A stretch of 37,732 nt of DNA from VAUL01 sp964603155 (lineage in GTDB: Bacteria > Desulfobacterota > Desulfuromonadia > Desulfuromonadales > BM103). A program made the translations under genes and the position numbers. Within the stretch, counting starts at the first letter, position 1, and the number at the start of each line of letters is the position of its first letter. Of the stretch, positions 7,005 through 15,013 are shown piece by piece. Under the pieces are notes generated by a model. It searched no databases. It worked only from the letters and a program-made list of their open reading frames with translations, and was not told the DNA's origin. The stretch spans positions 1 through 37,732 of the forward strand of contig CAZRTZ010000022.1 in NCBI GenBank assembly GCA_964603155.1, given 5' to 3'.

Positions 7005-8738
7005 TCATCCGCCCCCCCCGCTCCGTTCATCGGTTACGGTTTGCAGATCGGCTTCTGCCAATGCACGCGCAAGTTTAAAGCAATGATCGCCGATCTTTTC
7101 CAGATTATGCAGCAAATCAATGAAAATCAAACCGGAGACCACGTTGCATTCACCGGTATTCAACCGATGGATATGATTATTCCGCAGCTGCTCCTCGGTG
7201 CGGTCGATGGCATCCTCGAGTTGACGGGCCGCTGCAAGGGAAAGCTCGCCGCTCTGTTGCAGCGCAACTGCGATCAACTGATAAAAATCCCCGACCAGCC
7301 GGCACATCTCGGATAACTCCCGTTTGGCGACAGCGGAGAATTCGACACGCTGATCGAGCTTGCGCTCCACCAGAAAACCGGTCGCCACGCAATAATCACT
7401 GATCCTCTCAAGGTCGTTGACCGCGTGCATCAAGGCGACGACCTCGCGGGACGTTTCCGTCGTAACCGCCTGTTGCGTAAGGATCACGAGGAAATCGGTC
7501 AGTTCACGCTGCAGACGATCGACGATAACTTCTCGACGCCGGATTCTGCCCACCCGCTCTCGCCGCTGATCCTCCAGCAGCTTAACGGTTTCTGCCACCA
7601 CCTCGCCGGTCAAAGCGGCCATGCGCCGCAACTCGGAACGAGCCTGTGCCAAGGCGATCGGGGGGGTATTCATGACCCGCGGGTCAAGATAATTAAGATG
7701 GAACTCCAGCGCCGCTTCGTCCTGTCCTGGAATCAACCGTGCCGTCAGCCGCGCCAGTTGCCCGGCCAGCGGCAGGAAGACGAGGACGATGCTCAGCTGC
7801 AACAGGGTGTGGGCCGTGGCTATATGCCGGGCGAGAAAGGGCCTGTCGCCAAGCGCCCCGCCAAAAATCTCCAGCTGACCGGCTGACTGGATGACATAAT
7901 CCGGCTCGCCGGGGACCAGTACATCGGCCGTGGCGACGAACCAGGGGAAGATCATGAGCATGACGGAAACACCGGCGACACTGAACAGCAGGTGAGCCAG
8001 GGCCGTACGCCGGGCGGCGAGAGACGCTCCGAAGGACGAGAGATTGACCGCCAGGGTCGTTCCCAGGCACTCCCCGAGGACCAGGGCGGCTCCGGCCTCA
8101 AAGCCGAGCAGACCGCTGCCGGCCAGAGTCATGACCAGGGCGACAAAAACGCTGCCGCTTTGCACCACAAGAGCAAGCAAGGCACCGATGGCGATACCGA
8201 GCAGCGGCCGTTCGGCGACCTGGCCCAGAAGCTGCTGCAGCGCGACATTGCTGCGTAGCGGCTCACTGGCCCCTTTGAGCAGCAACAGGGCAAAAAACAC
8301 CAGGCCGACCCCAAAAACCACCGCACCCAGATCATTGAGTCGCCTGTCGCGGCTGAACAAACGCAAAAAGGCGCCGACAGCGATGAGCGGCAGACCAAAA
8401 TGCCAGAACTGGAAAGCCAGCAGTTGCACGGTCAGGGTGGTGCCGAGGCCGGTGCCGAGTGTGACGCCGATCGCCTGCAGCAGAGAGATCATCCCGGAAT
8501 TGACGAATCCGACCACCAGCACCGTTGTCACAGTGGAGGATTGCACCAGGACCGTCATGCCGGCCCCAACCAGCAGACCGAGCAGACGATTGCCGGTCAG
8601 CGCATCGAGGATTCGTCGGAACCCCGCACCAGCGATCCGTTGCAACGCATCGGCAGTGAACTTCATGCCGAACAGGAATAATCCGAGACCGCCCATCAGC
8701 ACCAGGACGGGCGGCGTATTCATCAACATGACAGGCAT
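7005..8738 (-). CDS. Na+/phosphate cotransporter family protein with PhoU-like tail
   Basis: Inner-membrane transporter of the Na/Pi cotransporter family (two PF02690-type halves), 577 aa from the chosen start. Each half carries the QS signature: QSSTVTT near residue 66 and QSGSVFV near 193, within hydrophobic helices. From about residue 340 it becomes a charged helical domain of PhoU type. The likely substrate is phosphate, but PhoU-fused members are not all proven phosphate carriers. The start is uncertain: ATGs at 8738 and 8723 both precede MNTPPVLVLMGGLGLF, and neither has a good ribosome site. Confidence 0.85.
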   Translation of the reverse strand: MPVMLMNTPPVLVLMGGLGLFLFGMKFTADALQRIAGAGFRRILDALTGNRLLGLLVGAGMTVLVQSSTVTTVLVVGFVNSGMISLLQAIGVTLGTGLGTTLTVQLLAFQFWHFGLPLIAVGAFLRLFSRDRRLNDLGAVVFGVGLVFFALLLLKGASEPLRSNVALQQLLGQVAERPLLGIAIGALLALVVQSGSVFVALVMTLAGSGLLGFEAGAALVLGECLGTTLAVNLSSFGASLAARRTALAHLLFSVAGVSVMLMIFPWFVATADVLVPGEPDYVIQSAGQLEIFGGALGDRPFLARHIATAHTLLQLSIVLVFLPLAGQLARLTARLIPGQDEAALEFHLNYLDPRVMNTPPIALAQARSELRRMAALTGEVVAETVKLLEDQRRERVGRIRRREVIVDRLQRELTDFLVILTQQAVTTETSREVVALMHAVNDLERISDYCVATGFLVERKLDQRVEFSAVAKRELSEMCRLVGDFYQLIAVALQQSGELSLAAARQLEDAIDRTEEQLRNNHIHRLNTGECNVVSGLIFIDLLHNLEKIGDHCFKLARALAEADLQTVTDERSGGGG

Positions 8739-8783
8739 GGGAGGGAAACGGAGTCTAAAAACACCGGCATGAAGAACATGAAT

Positions 8784-8814
8784 GTGCAGTGCCGGGACGA
8801 TCCCGACACTGCAC
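8784..8814 (-). terminator. Strong hairpin after the lipoprotein gene
   Basis: The arms GTGCAGTGCCGGGA and TCCCGACACTGCAC pair with one mismatch around a 3-base loop. It lies 18 bases past the stop of the lipoprotein gene. The following minus-strand bases are only moderately T-rich, so it is a probable but not classical terminator. Confidence 0.55.
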
Positions 8815-8831
8815 ACGGAGAGTGTCCTAGA

Positions 8832-9473
8832 TTACTTTTCAACCGCAAAGGGGAATCGATAAAGCGGCGCGCCCTGGGTTTTCTCGTCGGCGAACAGCTG
8901 CAGTTCGAACCCCGGCATCCTGGTGAGATCAGCCACAAAATAGATGACCCCGGAAATTTTCGACTTAGGCAACACCGCGCTGACCGGCAAAGCCCTCGTA
9001 AAAATCTCCTGCGGGTGGTATTCGGCGTAATAAGGGAGCGAACTGGTCATGGTGTTTTCATGCGCAAAACGCTCCTGATCCTGCAGGTAGTAATAACCGA
9101 CGTAAGGATGCGGGATCAGGTAGACCGTATCCTTGCTGACGATTTCGCGGACCCGTTCCGGGGTGATCGGCCGGAATTGCTGGCCATCGCCGGCCCGCAG
9201 TACAAAAGCGGACGACGGAAACGTCACCTGACGATCGGTGCGGTTATCGATGGTAATCTGAAAAGACGTCAGATTATCGGTCAACTGGTAGGGTTGAACC
9301 GATTGCTGATCGATACGGGCGCTGACCGCAATGCCGTCGCGGGTTTCCGTCAGAGACTGGTCCGCAGGATTTAACAGAGCGGTGGCCGTCGGCACCGGCA
9401 CGATCTTCGGTGAACACGCAAGCGCGCCGAACAGCACACTCAAAAGGCAAAAACAACGAAGGAGCATCATCAT
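8832..9473 (-). CDS. Putative lipoprotein of unknown function
   Basis: I do not recognise the family. The start is one of three consecutive ATGs (9473, 9470, 9467) behind an AGGAGG; the first is used. The product is about 213 aa. It opens with MMMLLRCFCLLSVLFGALACSPK, a short signal ending in a cysteine that could be lipidated; the -3 alanine makes the lipobox imperfect. The mature part (from about residue 60) has a beta-rich look, with SFQITIDNRTDRQVTFP resembling an immunoglobulin-like domain, then a tyrosine-rich stretch. It follows the cNMP-binding gene by 25 bp in the same direction, so an envelope role is likely. Confidence 0.7.
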   Translation of the reverse strand: MMMLLRCFCLLSVLFGALACSPKIVPVPTATALLNPADQSLTETRDGIAVSARIDQQSVQPYQLTDNLTSFQITIDNRTDRQVTFPSSAFVLRAGDGQQFRPITPERVREIVSKDTVYLIPHPYVGYYYLQDQERFAHENTMTSSLPYYAEYHPQEIFTRALPVSAVLPKSKISGVIYFVADLTRMPGFELQLFADEKTQGAPLYRFPFAVEK

Positions 9474-9498
9474 CGGTTCCTCCTTCCGACAAACGCGA

Positions 9499-9978
9499 TC
9501 AGTTACCACCCTGCAGCGACCAGACCAGCATATCCCGGTATTCGTCACCGGCCTCGCGGGTGCGCATGCTGAAGTTGCGCACCAGATTGAGGACCAGCTT
9601 AAGGGCCAGGGCCGGTTCACCCTGACAAAGCCCTTCGAAATCCTTTTTGCGCAGACTGATCAGTTCAACCGCTTCGGCAACCCTTGCCGTCGCACCCCGC
9701 GGCATCCCGTCGATGATGGCCATCTCGCCGAAGACGTCGCCGGGGCCAAGGGTTACGAGAGCCTTCTCGTCCCCTTCGGCGAACATGCGCGAGATGCGCA
9801 CGGAACCCTTGCGTATCATAAAGAGAGCTTCACCAGGCATGTTCTCGATGAACACCGTGGTCCCTTGAGCCATCTGACGCTCGTCGCAGACTTCAGCCAA
9901 ACGGGCGACCTCGCCGTCATTCAGCCCCTGCAGCATCAAATGACCGCGGACCGCGGCAAAAGCTTCAGCCTTGATCAT
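9499..9978 (-). CDS. Cyclic nucleotide-binding domain protein without a DNA-binding domain
   Basis: The 159-aa protein is a single cNMP-binding beta-roll plus a C-terminal helix. Recognisable segments are GTTVFIENMPGEALFMIRKGSV, LGPGDVFGEMAIIDGMPRGATARV (the phosphate-binding cassette) and the following LRKKDFEGL helix. There is no room for the helix-turn-helix of CRP/FNR regulators, so it is more likely a protein-level sensor or partner than a transcription factor. The ATG at 9978 has GGAG seven bases upstream; the TTG just before it is ignored. It lies 18 bp after the OmpA-type gene and 25 bp before the lipoprotein. The ligand cannot be told from the sequence. Confidence 0.85.
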   Translation of the reverse strand: MIKAEAFAAVRGHLMLQGLNDGEVARLAEVCDERQMAQGTTVFIENMPGEALFMIRKGSVRISRMFAEGDEKALVTLGPGDVFGEMAIIDGMPRGATARVAEAVELISLRKKDFEGLCQGEPALALKLVLNLVRNFSMRTREAGDEYRDMLVWSLQGGN

Positions 9979-9996
9979 CAAACCACTCCGAAAACG

Positions 9997-11472
9997 CTAG
10001 TTACGCACAGTTGAGGCAGGAGCCGTTTCCGTCTGCAGTTCATCCGGCAGAGGCATCAGCACCAGAAGTTCCACGCGACGATTCTTCGCTCTTCCTTCTT
10101 CGGTCTCATTATCGGCCAGAGGCTGATTTTCGCCGTAGCCCTTGACAAAGGTCCGGTTGGGATCAAGGCCGTTCTTCAGGACCAGAACAGTCGCCGCCGT
10201 AATCGCGCGCTGCAGGGAAAGCTGCTGATTGTACTGCTCGGAACCGACGTTGTCGGTAAAGCCTTCGACGCGGATCAGGTAGCGGTTGCGGTCCTGGCGC
10301 AGCTGCTCGGCAATGAAGGACAGATACTCCTGCCCTTCCGCAGAAAGATCATACTGGTTGGGAGCGAACGCCTGCTCGGGCAGACGGAACTTGCGCAGCA
10401 TGGTCGCCTTGAAGGGCGACATGAACATCGGCCCCTCCGTATTGGGCGGAGGCAGAACCAGCGGCGAAACCGCAGCATCCTGACGGGAAAGATCGATCGG
10501 GGGAAGTTTCTCGTCCGGCTTGATGAGCACCTGCTCTTTCGGCTCGGGAAGCGGCAATTCCAACTGCCCGGTCGGCGAGGAATCACCTTCCATCTTGGAG
10601 AGCGGCGTCAGGGTCTTGATCTTGATCTTCTTGGGTGCTTCCTTCGGTGTAGCCGCCTCGGCCTTCTCGGCTGTCAGCAGCTTAGGAACCGGCCGATTGA
10701 AGGTACCGACCCCCTGGCAGGTGGAAAAACCGAAGAGAAATCGCCAATCGGGAGCGGTATCGGACAAGCCGAAGCCGGTGCCGACATTCAGCGTGAGATG
10801 TGGAGTCATGAAGTACTGGAAGCCGACCGTGACTTCAGTCACCCCTTCAAGTTCATCGCTTTTATCGGTCTCGTAAATGAATTCGGCCAGGCCGCGCAGT
10901 CGGTTGACAGGGTAGTACTCGAAGCCGCCGCCGAACGTCAGCTGGTTGTCGTAATCTTCGAAATCCGGTGATTCGTTGGAGAGATACCCGGCCATGGCGT
11001 GCACGCCGAAATTCTCCCTGTTGTAGCTGCCCACCACCATCGAGGCGTAATCGATCAAGCCTTCACGGTCGGGGTTGTCGGAAACCGTGCGCCGGACCTG
11101 GAAATCCAGGCCGATGCGCAGCGGATCTGAACGCTTGCCGTAGGCGCGAAACTTGAAGCCCAGATTGGCAAAGCCACGGCCGCTGACATCTTCGTCGTTG
11201 TTGAAGAGCAGGTTCGGATAGGAACCGTAGGCTTCCATGAAGGTACCAAGCCCCAGAGTGATGGTGGCTGGCACGATGAAGCCATCACTTTCCCCTCCGA
11301 AACTGCAGTTGGTCCACAAGCCGACGCAGATATTCCCCTCGTTCAGGGTCTGTGCATCAGGCATCGACAGCAACCCGGAATTCCCATACTGGGAGGGGGT
11401 TGCCAACGCGGCCGTGACGGAAGCAAACCAAAAAACCGCCACACACAACCATGTCAAACGGGGGAAACGCAT
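9997..11472 (-). CDS. Outer-membrane beta-barrel protein with C-terminal OmpA domain
   Basis: The 491-aa exported protein has three parts. A signal peptide (WLCVAVFWFASVTAALA) is followed by about 230 residues of alternating aromatic and glycine-rich strands, such as GLGTFMEAYGSY and VTVGFQYFMTPHLTLNVGTGFGL, that look like an outer-membrane barrel. A Lys/Pro-rich periplasmic linker (about 260-350) leads to an OmpA-like peptidoglycan-binding domain with VEGFTDNVGSEQYNQQLS, VKGYGENQP and KNRRVELLV. It probably ties the outer membrane to the cell wall. ATG 11472 is chosen because it opens the signal peptide; a GTG at 11547 would add an unlikely leader. First gene of a three-gene set. Confidence 0.85.
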   Translation of the reverse strand: MRFPRLTWLCVAVFWFASVTAALATPSQYGNSGLLSMPDAQTLNEGNICVGLWTNCSFGGESDGFIVPATITLGLGTFMEAYGSYPNLLFNNDEDVSGRGFANLGFKFRAYGKRSDPLRIGLDFQVRRTVSDNPDREGLIDYASMVVGSYNRENFGVHAMAGYLSNESPDFEDYDNQLTFGGGFEYYPVNRLRGLAEFIYETDKSDELEGVTEVTVGFQYFMTPHLTLNVGTGFGLSDTAPDWRFLFGFSTCQGVGTFNRPVPKLLTAEKAEAATPKEAPKKIKIKTLTPLSKMEGDSSPTGQLELPLPEPKEQVLIKPDEKLPPIDLSRQDAAVSPLVLPPPNTEGPMFMSPFKATMLRKFRLPEQAFAPNQYDLSAEGQEYLSFIAEQLRQDRNRYLIRVEGFTDNVGSEQYNQQLSLQRAITAATVLVLKNGLDPNRTFVKGYGENQPLADNETEEGRAKNRRVELLVLMPLPDELQTETAPASTVRN

Positions 11473-11524
11473 AGGGTCCGGAAGCCGTATCCTGCCTGTG
11501 TGAAATTTTCTCAGAAATCTATTA

Positions 11525-11554
11525 AATCTACCATCAATGACACACACTTGACAA
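11525..11554 (-). promoter_or_regulatory. Possible promoter of the OmpA-type gene
   Basis: Minus strand TTGTCA (11554-11549), 18-base spacer, TAGATT (11530-11525). The ATG is about 50 bases downstream. Both boxes are imperfect. Confidence 0.4.
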
Positions 11555-11573
11555 CTTCTAGTTGCAAGACAAA

Positions 11574-12077
11574 TTACAGATAATCGAGCCGATAGTCGAC
11601 GTAACGCGCGGCCAGTTCGGCGAATCCGGCCACTTCCTCATCACGCAGGGGACGCTTGATCTTCGCCGGGTTACCGAGCACCAGAGAACGCGGCGGGATC
11701 ACGGTCCCCGGTGCAACAAGGCTCCCCGCGGCCACCAGGGACCCTTCACCGATCTGCACCCCGTCAAGAACGATCGCCCCAATCCCGACCAAGCTGCCAT
11801 CGCCGATCACACAGCCATGCAGTTTGACACCGTGCCCGATGGTGACGTTGCTGCCGACGATGGTCGGATGCAAAGCCCTGGTCACATGCACGATCGTCCC
11901 GTCCTGCAGGTTGGTGCGAGCGCCGATGCGGATCCGGTTGACATCGCCACGCAGGATGACGCCGAACCAGACGCCGCACTCAGCGCCGATTTCCACATCT
12001 CCGATGATCGTCGCCGTGGGCGCGACAAACGCGTCGGCGGCAATCTGCGGGGCAATCCCGCGATAATCAAGGATCAA
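11574..12077 (-). CDS. Gamma-class carbonic anhydrase-like protein
   Basis: The 167-aa left-handed beta-helix protein of the gamma-CA/PaaY/YrdA family probably forms a trimer. Family segments are VWFGVILRGDVNRIRIG, TNLQDGTIVHV and VTIGHGVKLHGCVIGDGSLVGIGAIVLDG. The three expected zinc histidines are present in HVTRALHP, IGHGV and KLHGC. Activity as a carbonic anhydrase is possible, but many relatives have no known reaction. The start is TTG at 12077, with GGAGG five bases upstream; I see no ATG that keeps the N-terminal sheet. It stands alone between the OmpA-type gene and ihfB, all on the minus strand. Confidence 0.9.
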   Translation of the reverse strand: MILDYRGIAPQIAADAFVAPTATIIGDVEIGAECGVWFGVILRGDVNRIRIGARTNLQDGTIVHVTRALHPTIVGSNVTIGHGVKLHGCVIGDGSLVGIGAIVLDGVQIGEGSLVAAGSLVAPGTVIPPRSLVLGNPAKIKRPLRDEEVAGFAELAARYVDYRLDYL

Positions 12078-12236
12078 ACAAGCCTCCGTAGCGAAAAGCT
12101 AACACACTGAAAGTACAATAATCATGCCAGTCCAAAGACAAACCCGTCACAAAAGGGTAAGAAGGCTTTTCCCTATCTAAATCATGCCGTTACCAGAAAA
12201 AAACCACGGATCTTCTGATCCCCCGACCACTCGCGA

Positions 12237-12277
12237 GTAAAAAAACTCCGGGAAAAGCCAAGGCTCCCCCGGAGTTT
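12237..12277 (-). terminator. Rho-independent terminator of ihfB
   Basis: Perfect 10-bp arms AAACTCCGGG (12243-12252) and CCCGGAGTTT (12268-12277), separated by 15 bases. On the minus strand the stem is followed by a run of seven T residues. It lies 26 bases past the ihfB stop. Confidence 0.85.
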
Positions 12278-12303
12278 GCCGCCTGCCCACGAATCGCGTG
12301 GCA

Positions 12304-12585
12304 CTAACGCGAATTGTTTACGCGCTCGCGCAATTCCTTGCCAACCTTGAAAAACGGAAGCCGCTTGGGGCGGACCTTGATGATCTCCCCGGTTTTGGGA
12401 TTGCGCCCCGTATAGGATTTATAATCCTTGACCACAAAACTGCCGAATCCGCGAATCTCAATGCGCCCTCCCGACGACAGTTCATCGGCCATGGCATCAA
12501 AAATCAGGTTGACGATCTCTTCGGACTTTTTGTAGGTCAACCCGTTTTCATTAGCCAAGGCTTCGACCAGCTCCGACTTGTTCAT
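12304..12585 (-). CDS. ihfB: Integration host factor beta-like DNA-bending protein
   Basis: The 93-aa nucleoid protein of the HU/IHF family bends DNA and shapes the chromosome. MNKSELVEALA at the start, RIEIRGFGSF in the middle and the DNA-contacting arm TGRNPKTGE with FFKVGKELRERV all match IHF-beta more closely than HU. A GGGAGG lies five bases before the ATG. It has its own promoter and terminator. The partner alpha subunit is not in this window, and a homodimeric HU-like role cannot be excluded. Confidence 0.92.
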   Translation of the reverse strand: MNKSELVEALANENGLTYKKSEEIVNLIFDAMADELSSGGRIEIRGFGSFVVKDYKSYTGRNPKTGEIIKVRPKRLPFFKVGKELRERVNNSR

Positions 12586-12637
12586 CTCTTCCTCCCTTGA
12601 TCCCCGCGAGCGATCCGGACTTGAAACCTATAGCTCA

Positions 12638-12665
12638 ATGATAGTGCAGCGTTACAGCCTGTCAA
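12638..12665 (-). promoter_or_regulatory. Sigma-70 type promoter of ihfB
   Basis: Minus strand TTGACA (12665-12660), 16-base spacer, TATCAT (12643-12638). The ATG is about 53 bases past the -10 box. Confidence 0.65.
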
Positions 12666-12704
12666 GTCAACGACCAGTCAAGGGGCAATTCCGCCGGGGA
12701 AATC

Positions 12705-13283
12705 TCAGATGATCGTAAATGGCGAGAGCGTCCAGATGACCAGGGCGGCGTCGGGACCGACGTTATCCCAGCGATGCGGCAGGTGCGATTTAAATGACAG
12801 GCTATCACCAGGACCCAGACGATAAACCTCGCCGGCGATCGTTATCTGCAAGCGGCCTTCGAGCATGACTATCAGTTCGTCGCCAGGGTGAACCATCTGC
12901 TGACGGCCGCTGCTCCCACCCCTCGGGACCGTGCAGAGAAACGACGAAAACTGCGGATCGCGCAGCCCCGAGGTATAAGACTCGGTATGCATGTTGTCTT
13001 CATCGTCATAAACCGTGGAGTCGCGCTTGCCGGCCGCAGTGAAAACCACTTCGTGTGTCGTGGACACCTCTTCGACAAAATAGTTGACGCTTTTGTCGAA
13101 GACATCGGCCAGTTTCATCAATATCTGTACGGAGGGAATGGTCAAGCCCCGTTCGATGCGCGAAATCATATTCGGCGAAACCTTCGAACTGGCGGCCAAT
13201 TCCTGAATGGTGATGTCGTTTTTAAGACGAATTGCCTTGAGTTTGCGACCGATGATTTTCTTCAGTTTCATCGCTGCACTCAC
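12705..13283 (-). CDS. XRE-cupin transcriptional regulator, downstream paralogue
   Basis: The 192-aa protein has an N-terminal helix-turn-helix (about residues 10-65, with ITIQELAASSKVSPNMISRIERG) and a C-terminal cupin barrel (about 110-185, with HPGDELIVMLEG and LGPGDSLSFKSHLPHRWDN). The cupin histidines suggest a small-molecule or metal-ligand sensor. The start is GTG at 13283, overlapping the stop of the upstream paralogue in a GTGA tetranucleotide and implying translational coupling. An ATG at 13271 is the alternative. It closely resembles its upstream neighbour, so the pair is a tandem duplication. Target genes are unknown. Confidence 0.9.
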   Translation of the reverse strand: MSAAMKLKKIIGRKLKAIRLKNDITIQELAASSKVSPNMISRIERGLTIPSVQILMKLADVFDKSVNYFVEEVSTTHEVVFTAAGKRDSTVYDDEDNMHTESYTSGLRDPQFSSFLCTVPRGGSSGRQQMVHPGDELIVMLEGRLQITIAGEVYRLGPGDSLSFKSHLPHRWDNVGPDAALVIWTLSPFTII

Positions 13284-13843
13284 TTAAAATTTGGGGATGG
13301 GGAGATCACCCACAGGACCCGGGTTTCGCCGTCATGAAGATTACTCCAGCAGTGAGGATGCGACGCCTTGAAGGCCATCGAATCACCAGCATTGAGCACA
13401 TAACTCTCCTGATCAATACAGACTTCCAGCACGCCTTCGAGCACCCAGACGAACTCTTCGCCGGATTGCACCATTTTCCCGTCGCCGCTCCTGCACCCCC
13501 TCTGCAGGGTATCGACGTACACGCTGAAGCCCGGATCGCGAATCCCGTCGGTCAGGCTGACGATCCGGTGTTTGTCCTCGAAAAAAAAGATCTCCCGGCC
13601 GGCGCCACCCCTGGTGACGACGACGGTTGCGCTGGTGGAGGCCTCTTCAACGAAATAGCTGAGACTTAAGCCGAACGTTGTCGCCAATTTCATCATGGTA
13701 TCGACCGAGGGTGTCGTGAGACCACGTTCTATCCTCGATATCATGTTTGCCGAGACCCGTGACGAAACCGCCAACTCCTGAATCGTCATGTCGTGTTTTA
13801 TCCTGGTATTCTTGAGCTTTTCACCAAGCATCTTTTTGATCAT
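13280..13843 (-). CDS. XRE-cupin transcriptional regulator, upstream paralogue
   Basis: The 187-aa protein has the same architecture as its downstream neighbour: helix-turn-helix at about residues 5-60 (MTIQELAVSSRVSANMISRIERG) and cupin at about 105-180 (QSGEEFVWVLEGVLEV, LNAGDSMAFKASHPHCWSN). The two share the helix-turn-helix nearly word for word but differ between the domains (FFFEDKHRIVSLTD here, STVYDDEDNMHTESY there). Similar DNA sites with different ligands are a reasonable inference. It starts at ATG 13843 with a weak ribosome site and is divergent from bioB. Confidence 0.9.
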   Translation of the reverse strand: MIKKMLGEKLKNTRIKHDMTIQELAVSSRVSANMISRIERGLTTPSVDTMMKLATTFGLSLSYFVEEASTSATVVVTRGGAGREIFFFEDKHRIVSLTDGIRDPGFSVYVDTLQRGCRSGDGKMVQSGEEFVWVLEGVLEVCIDQESYVLNAGDSMAFKASHPHCWSNLHDGETRVLWVISPSPNFK

Positions 13844-13884
13844 GTCCGCACTATTAAATGAGATATCGTTTTACTAGTTTTCTT

Positions 13885-13914
13885 TCTATACGCAGAAGAC
13901 GACGACAATGTCAA
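13885..13914 (-). promoter_or_regulatory. Promoter of the XRE-cupin pair
   Basis: Minus strand TTGACA (13914-13909), 18-base spacer, TATAGA (13890-13885). It is divergent from the bioB promoter, whose -35 box begins about 60 bases to the right. Confidence 0.55.
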
Positions 13915-13947
13915 TCGCAGCCGAGACTTTCCCCACGCTGCGCAAGC

Positions 13948-13979
13948 CCGTCACCCATCGCTGCGTATTTGGTTGACAA
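13948..13979. promoter_or_regulatory. Possible BirA operator at the bioB promoter
   Basis: The right half GGTTGACAA (13971-13979) matches the BirA half-site GGTTTACAA at 8 of 9 positions and contains the bioB -35 box. Fourteen bases to the left, CCGTCACCC matches the opposite half TTGTAAACC at only 5 of 9. The arrangement is right, but the left half is poor. Confidence 0.35.
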
Positions 13980-14001
13980 TCTTCGGACAAAGACCAATAA
14001 T
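13973..14001 (+). promoter_or_regulatory. Sigma-70 type promoter of bioB-bioD
   Basis: TTGACA (13973-13978), 17-base spacer, AATAAT (13996-14001). The bioB ATG follows about 29 bases later. Confidence 0.65.
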
Positions 14002-14029
14002 CCGCAGACTTTCGCATGACGAGGCAGAC

Positions 14030-15013
14030 ATGTACGAAGCCATTCAACAGTTGATCGACCAGGTCTTGATTGGCGAAGCGCCAAACCAGGAGCAAGGGCT
14101 CGCCATTCTCCGTGCCCGGGGGGCAAAACTGACCGCCTATCTGGCCGGTGCACACAGCCTTAAGGAGCGCGCCTTCGGCAACCGGGTTTCCCTATGCGCG
14201 ATCATCAACGCCAAATCCGGACGTTGCCCGGAGAACTGCGCTTTCTGCGCCCAATCCGGCCATTTTCAAACCAATGCACCGGTCTACCCTCTTAAAAGCG
14301 GTGCCGAGATCGTCGCTGGCGCCAGGCAAGCGGAACGCGAGGGATCACACTGTTACGGAATCGTGACCAGCGGCTCGCGGATTAGCCCCGGACAGGAGTG
14401 GAACGAGATTCTGGCGGCAATCCGTGAAATTCGCGCAACCTGCCGGATCGAACCCTCCGCTTCACTCGGTCTGCTCGACGCAACGCTGGCCGGTCAGCTG
14501 GCAGAAGCCGGTTGCGTCACCTATCACCACAATCTTGAAACCGCCCGTTCCTTCTTCCCGCAGATCTGCACCACCCACGATTACGAAGAGGATGTCGCCA
14601 CCGTGCGCCTGGCCAAGCAAAGCGGAATGAAGGTCTGCTGCGGAGGGATTCTCGGCCTGGGCGAATCACTGGCGCAGCGCATTGAACTGGCCGCGACCTT
14701 GCGGGAGTTGGCCGTCGACTCAGTTCCGCTGAACTTCCTCAACCCGATCCCGGGCACCCCCCTGGAAGGTCGCCGCGAGCTGACTCCGCTTGACTGCCTG
14801 CGCGCCATTGCCCTGTTCCGCTACTTCCTGCCCACAACGCCCATCCGGGTTTGTGGCGGTCGCGAAGCCAATCTGGGGGAATTCCAGTCGTGGATGTTCA
14901 TGGCCGGGGCAAGCGGTACGATGGTTGGCAACTACCTGACCACCACCGGGCGCGACCGGGAAACCGACCTCAAGATGCTGAGCGATGCCGAGGTTGAAAT
15001 CGATGTCTGCTGA
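14030..15013 (+). CDS. bioB: Biotin synthase BioB
   Basis: Radical-SAM enzyme that inserts sulfur into dethiobiotin, the last step of biotin synthesis. The product is 327 aa. The SAM-cluster cysteines are C66, C70 and C73 in CPENCAFCAQS. Further family segments are YGIVTSG, YHHNLET and NFLNPIPGTPLEG. The [2Fe-2S] arginine is expected in the late IRVCGGREANLG segment. The start at 14030 has GAGG five bases before it; a longer open frame begins inside the promoter. It overlaps bioD by 11 bases. Confidence 0.96.
   Translation: MYEAIQQLIDQVLIGEAPNQEQGLAILRARGAKLTAYLAGAHSLKERAFGNRVSLCAIINAKSGRCPENCAFCAQSGHFQTNAPVYPLKSGAEIVAGARQAEREGSHCYGIVTSGSRISPGQEWNEILAAIREIRATCRIEPSASLGLLDATLAGQLAEAGCVTYHHNLETARSFFPQICTTHDYEEDVATVRLAKQSGMKVCCGGILGLGESLAQRIELAATLRELAVDSVPLNFLNPIPGTPLEGRRELTPLDCLRAIALFRYFLPTTPIRVCGGREANLGEFQSWMFMAGASGTMVGNYLTTTGRDRETDLKMLSDAEVEIDVC

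Noticed and set aside
13911..14155. Small minus-strand frames over the bioB start
   Set aside because: They overlap the bioB promoter and coding start, lack ribosome sites and resemble nothing.
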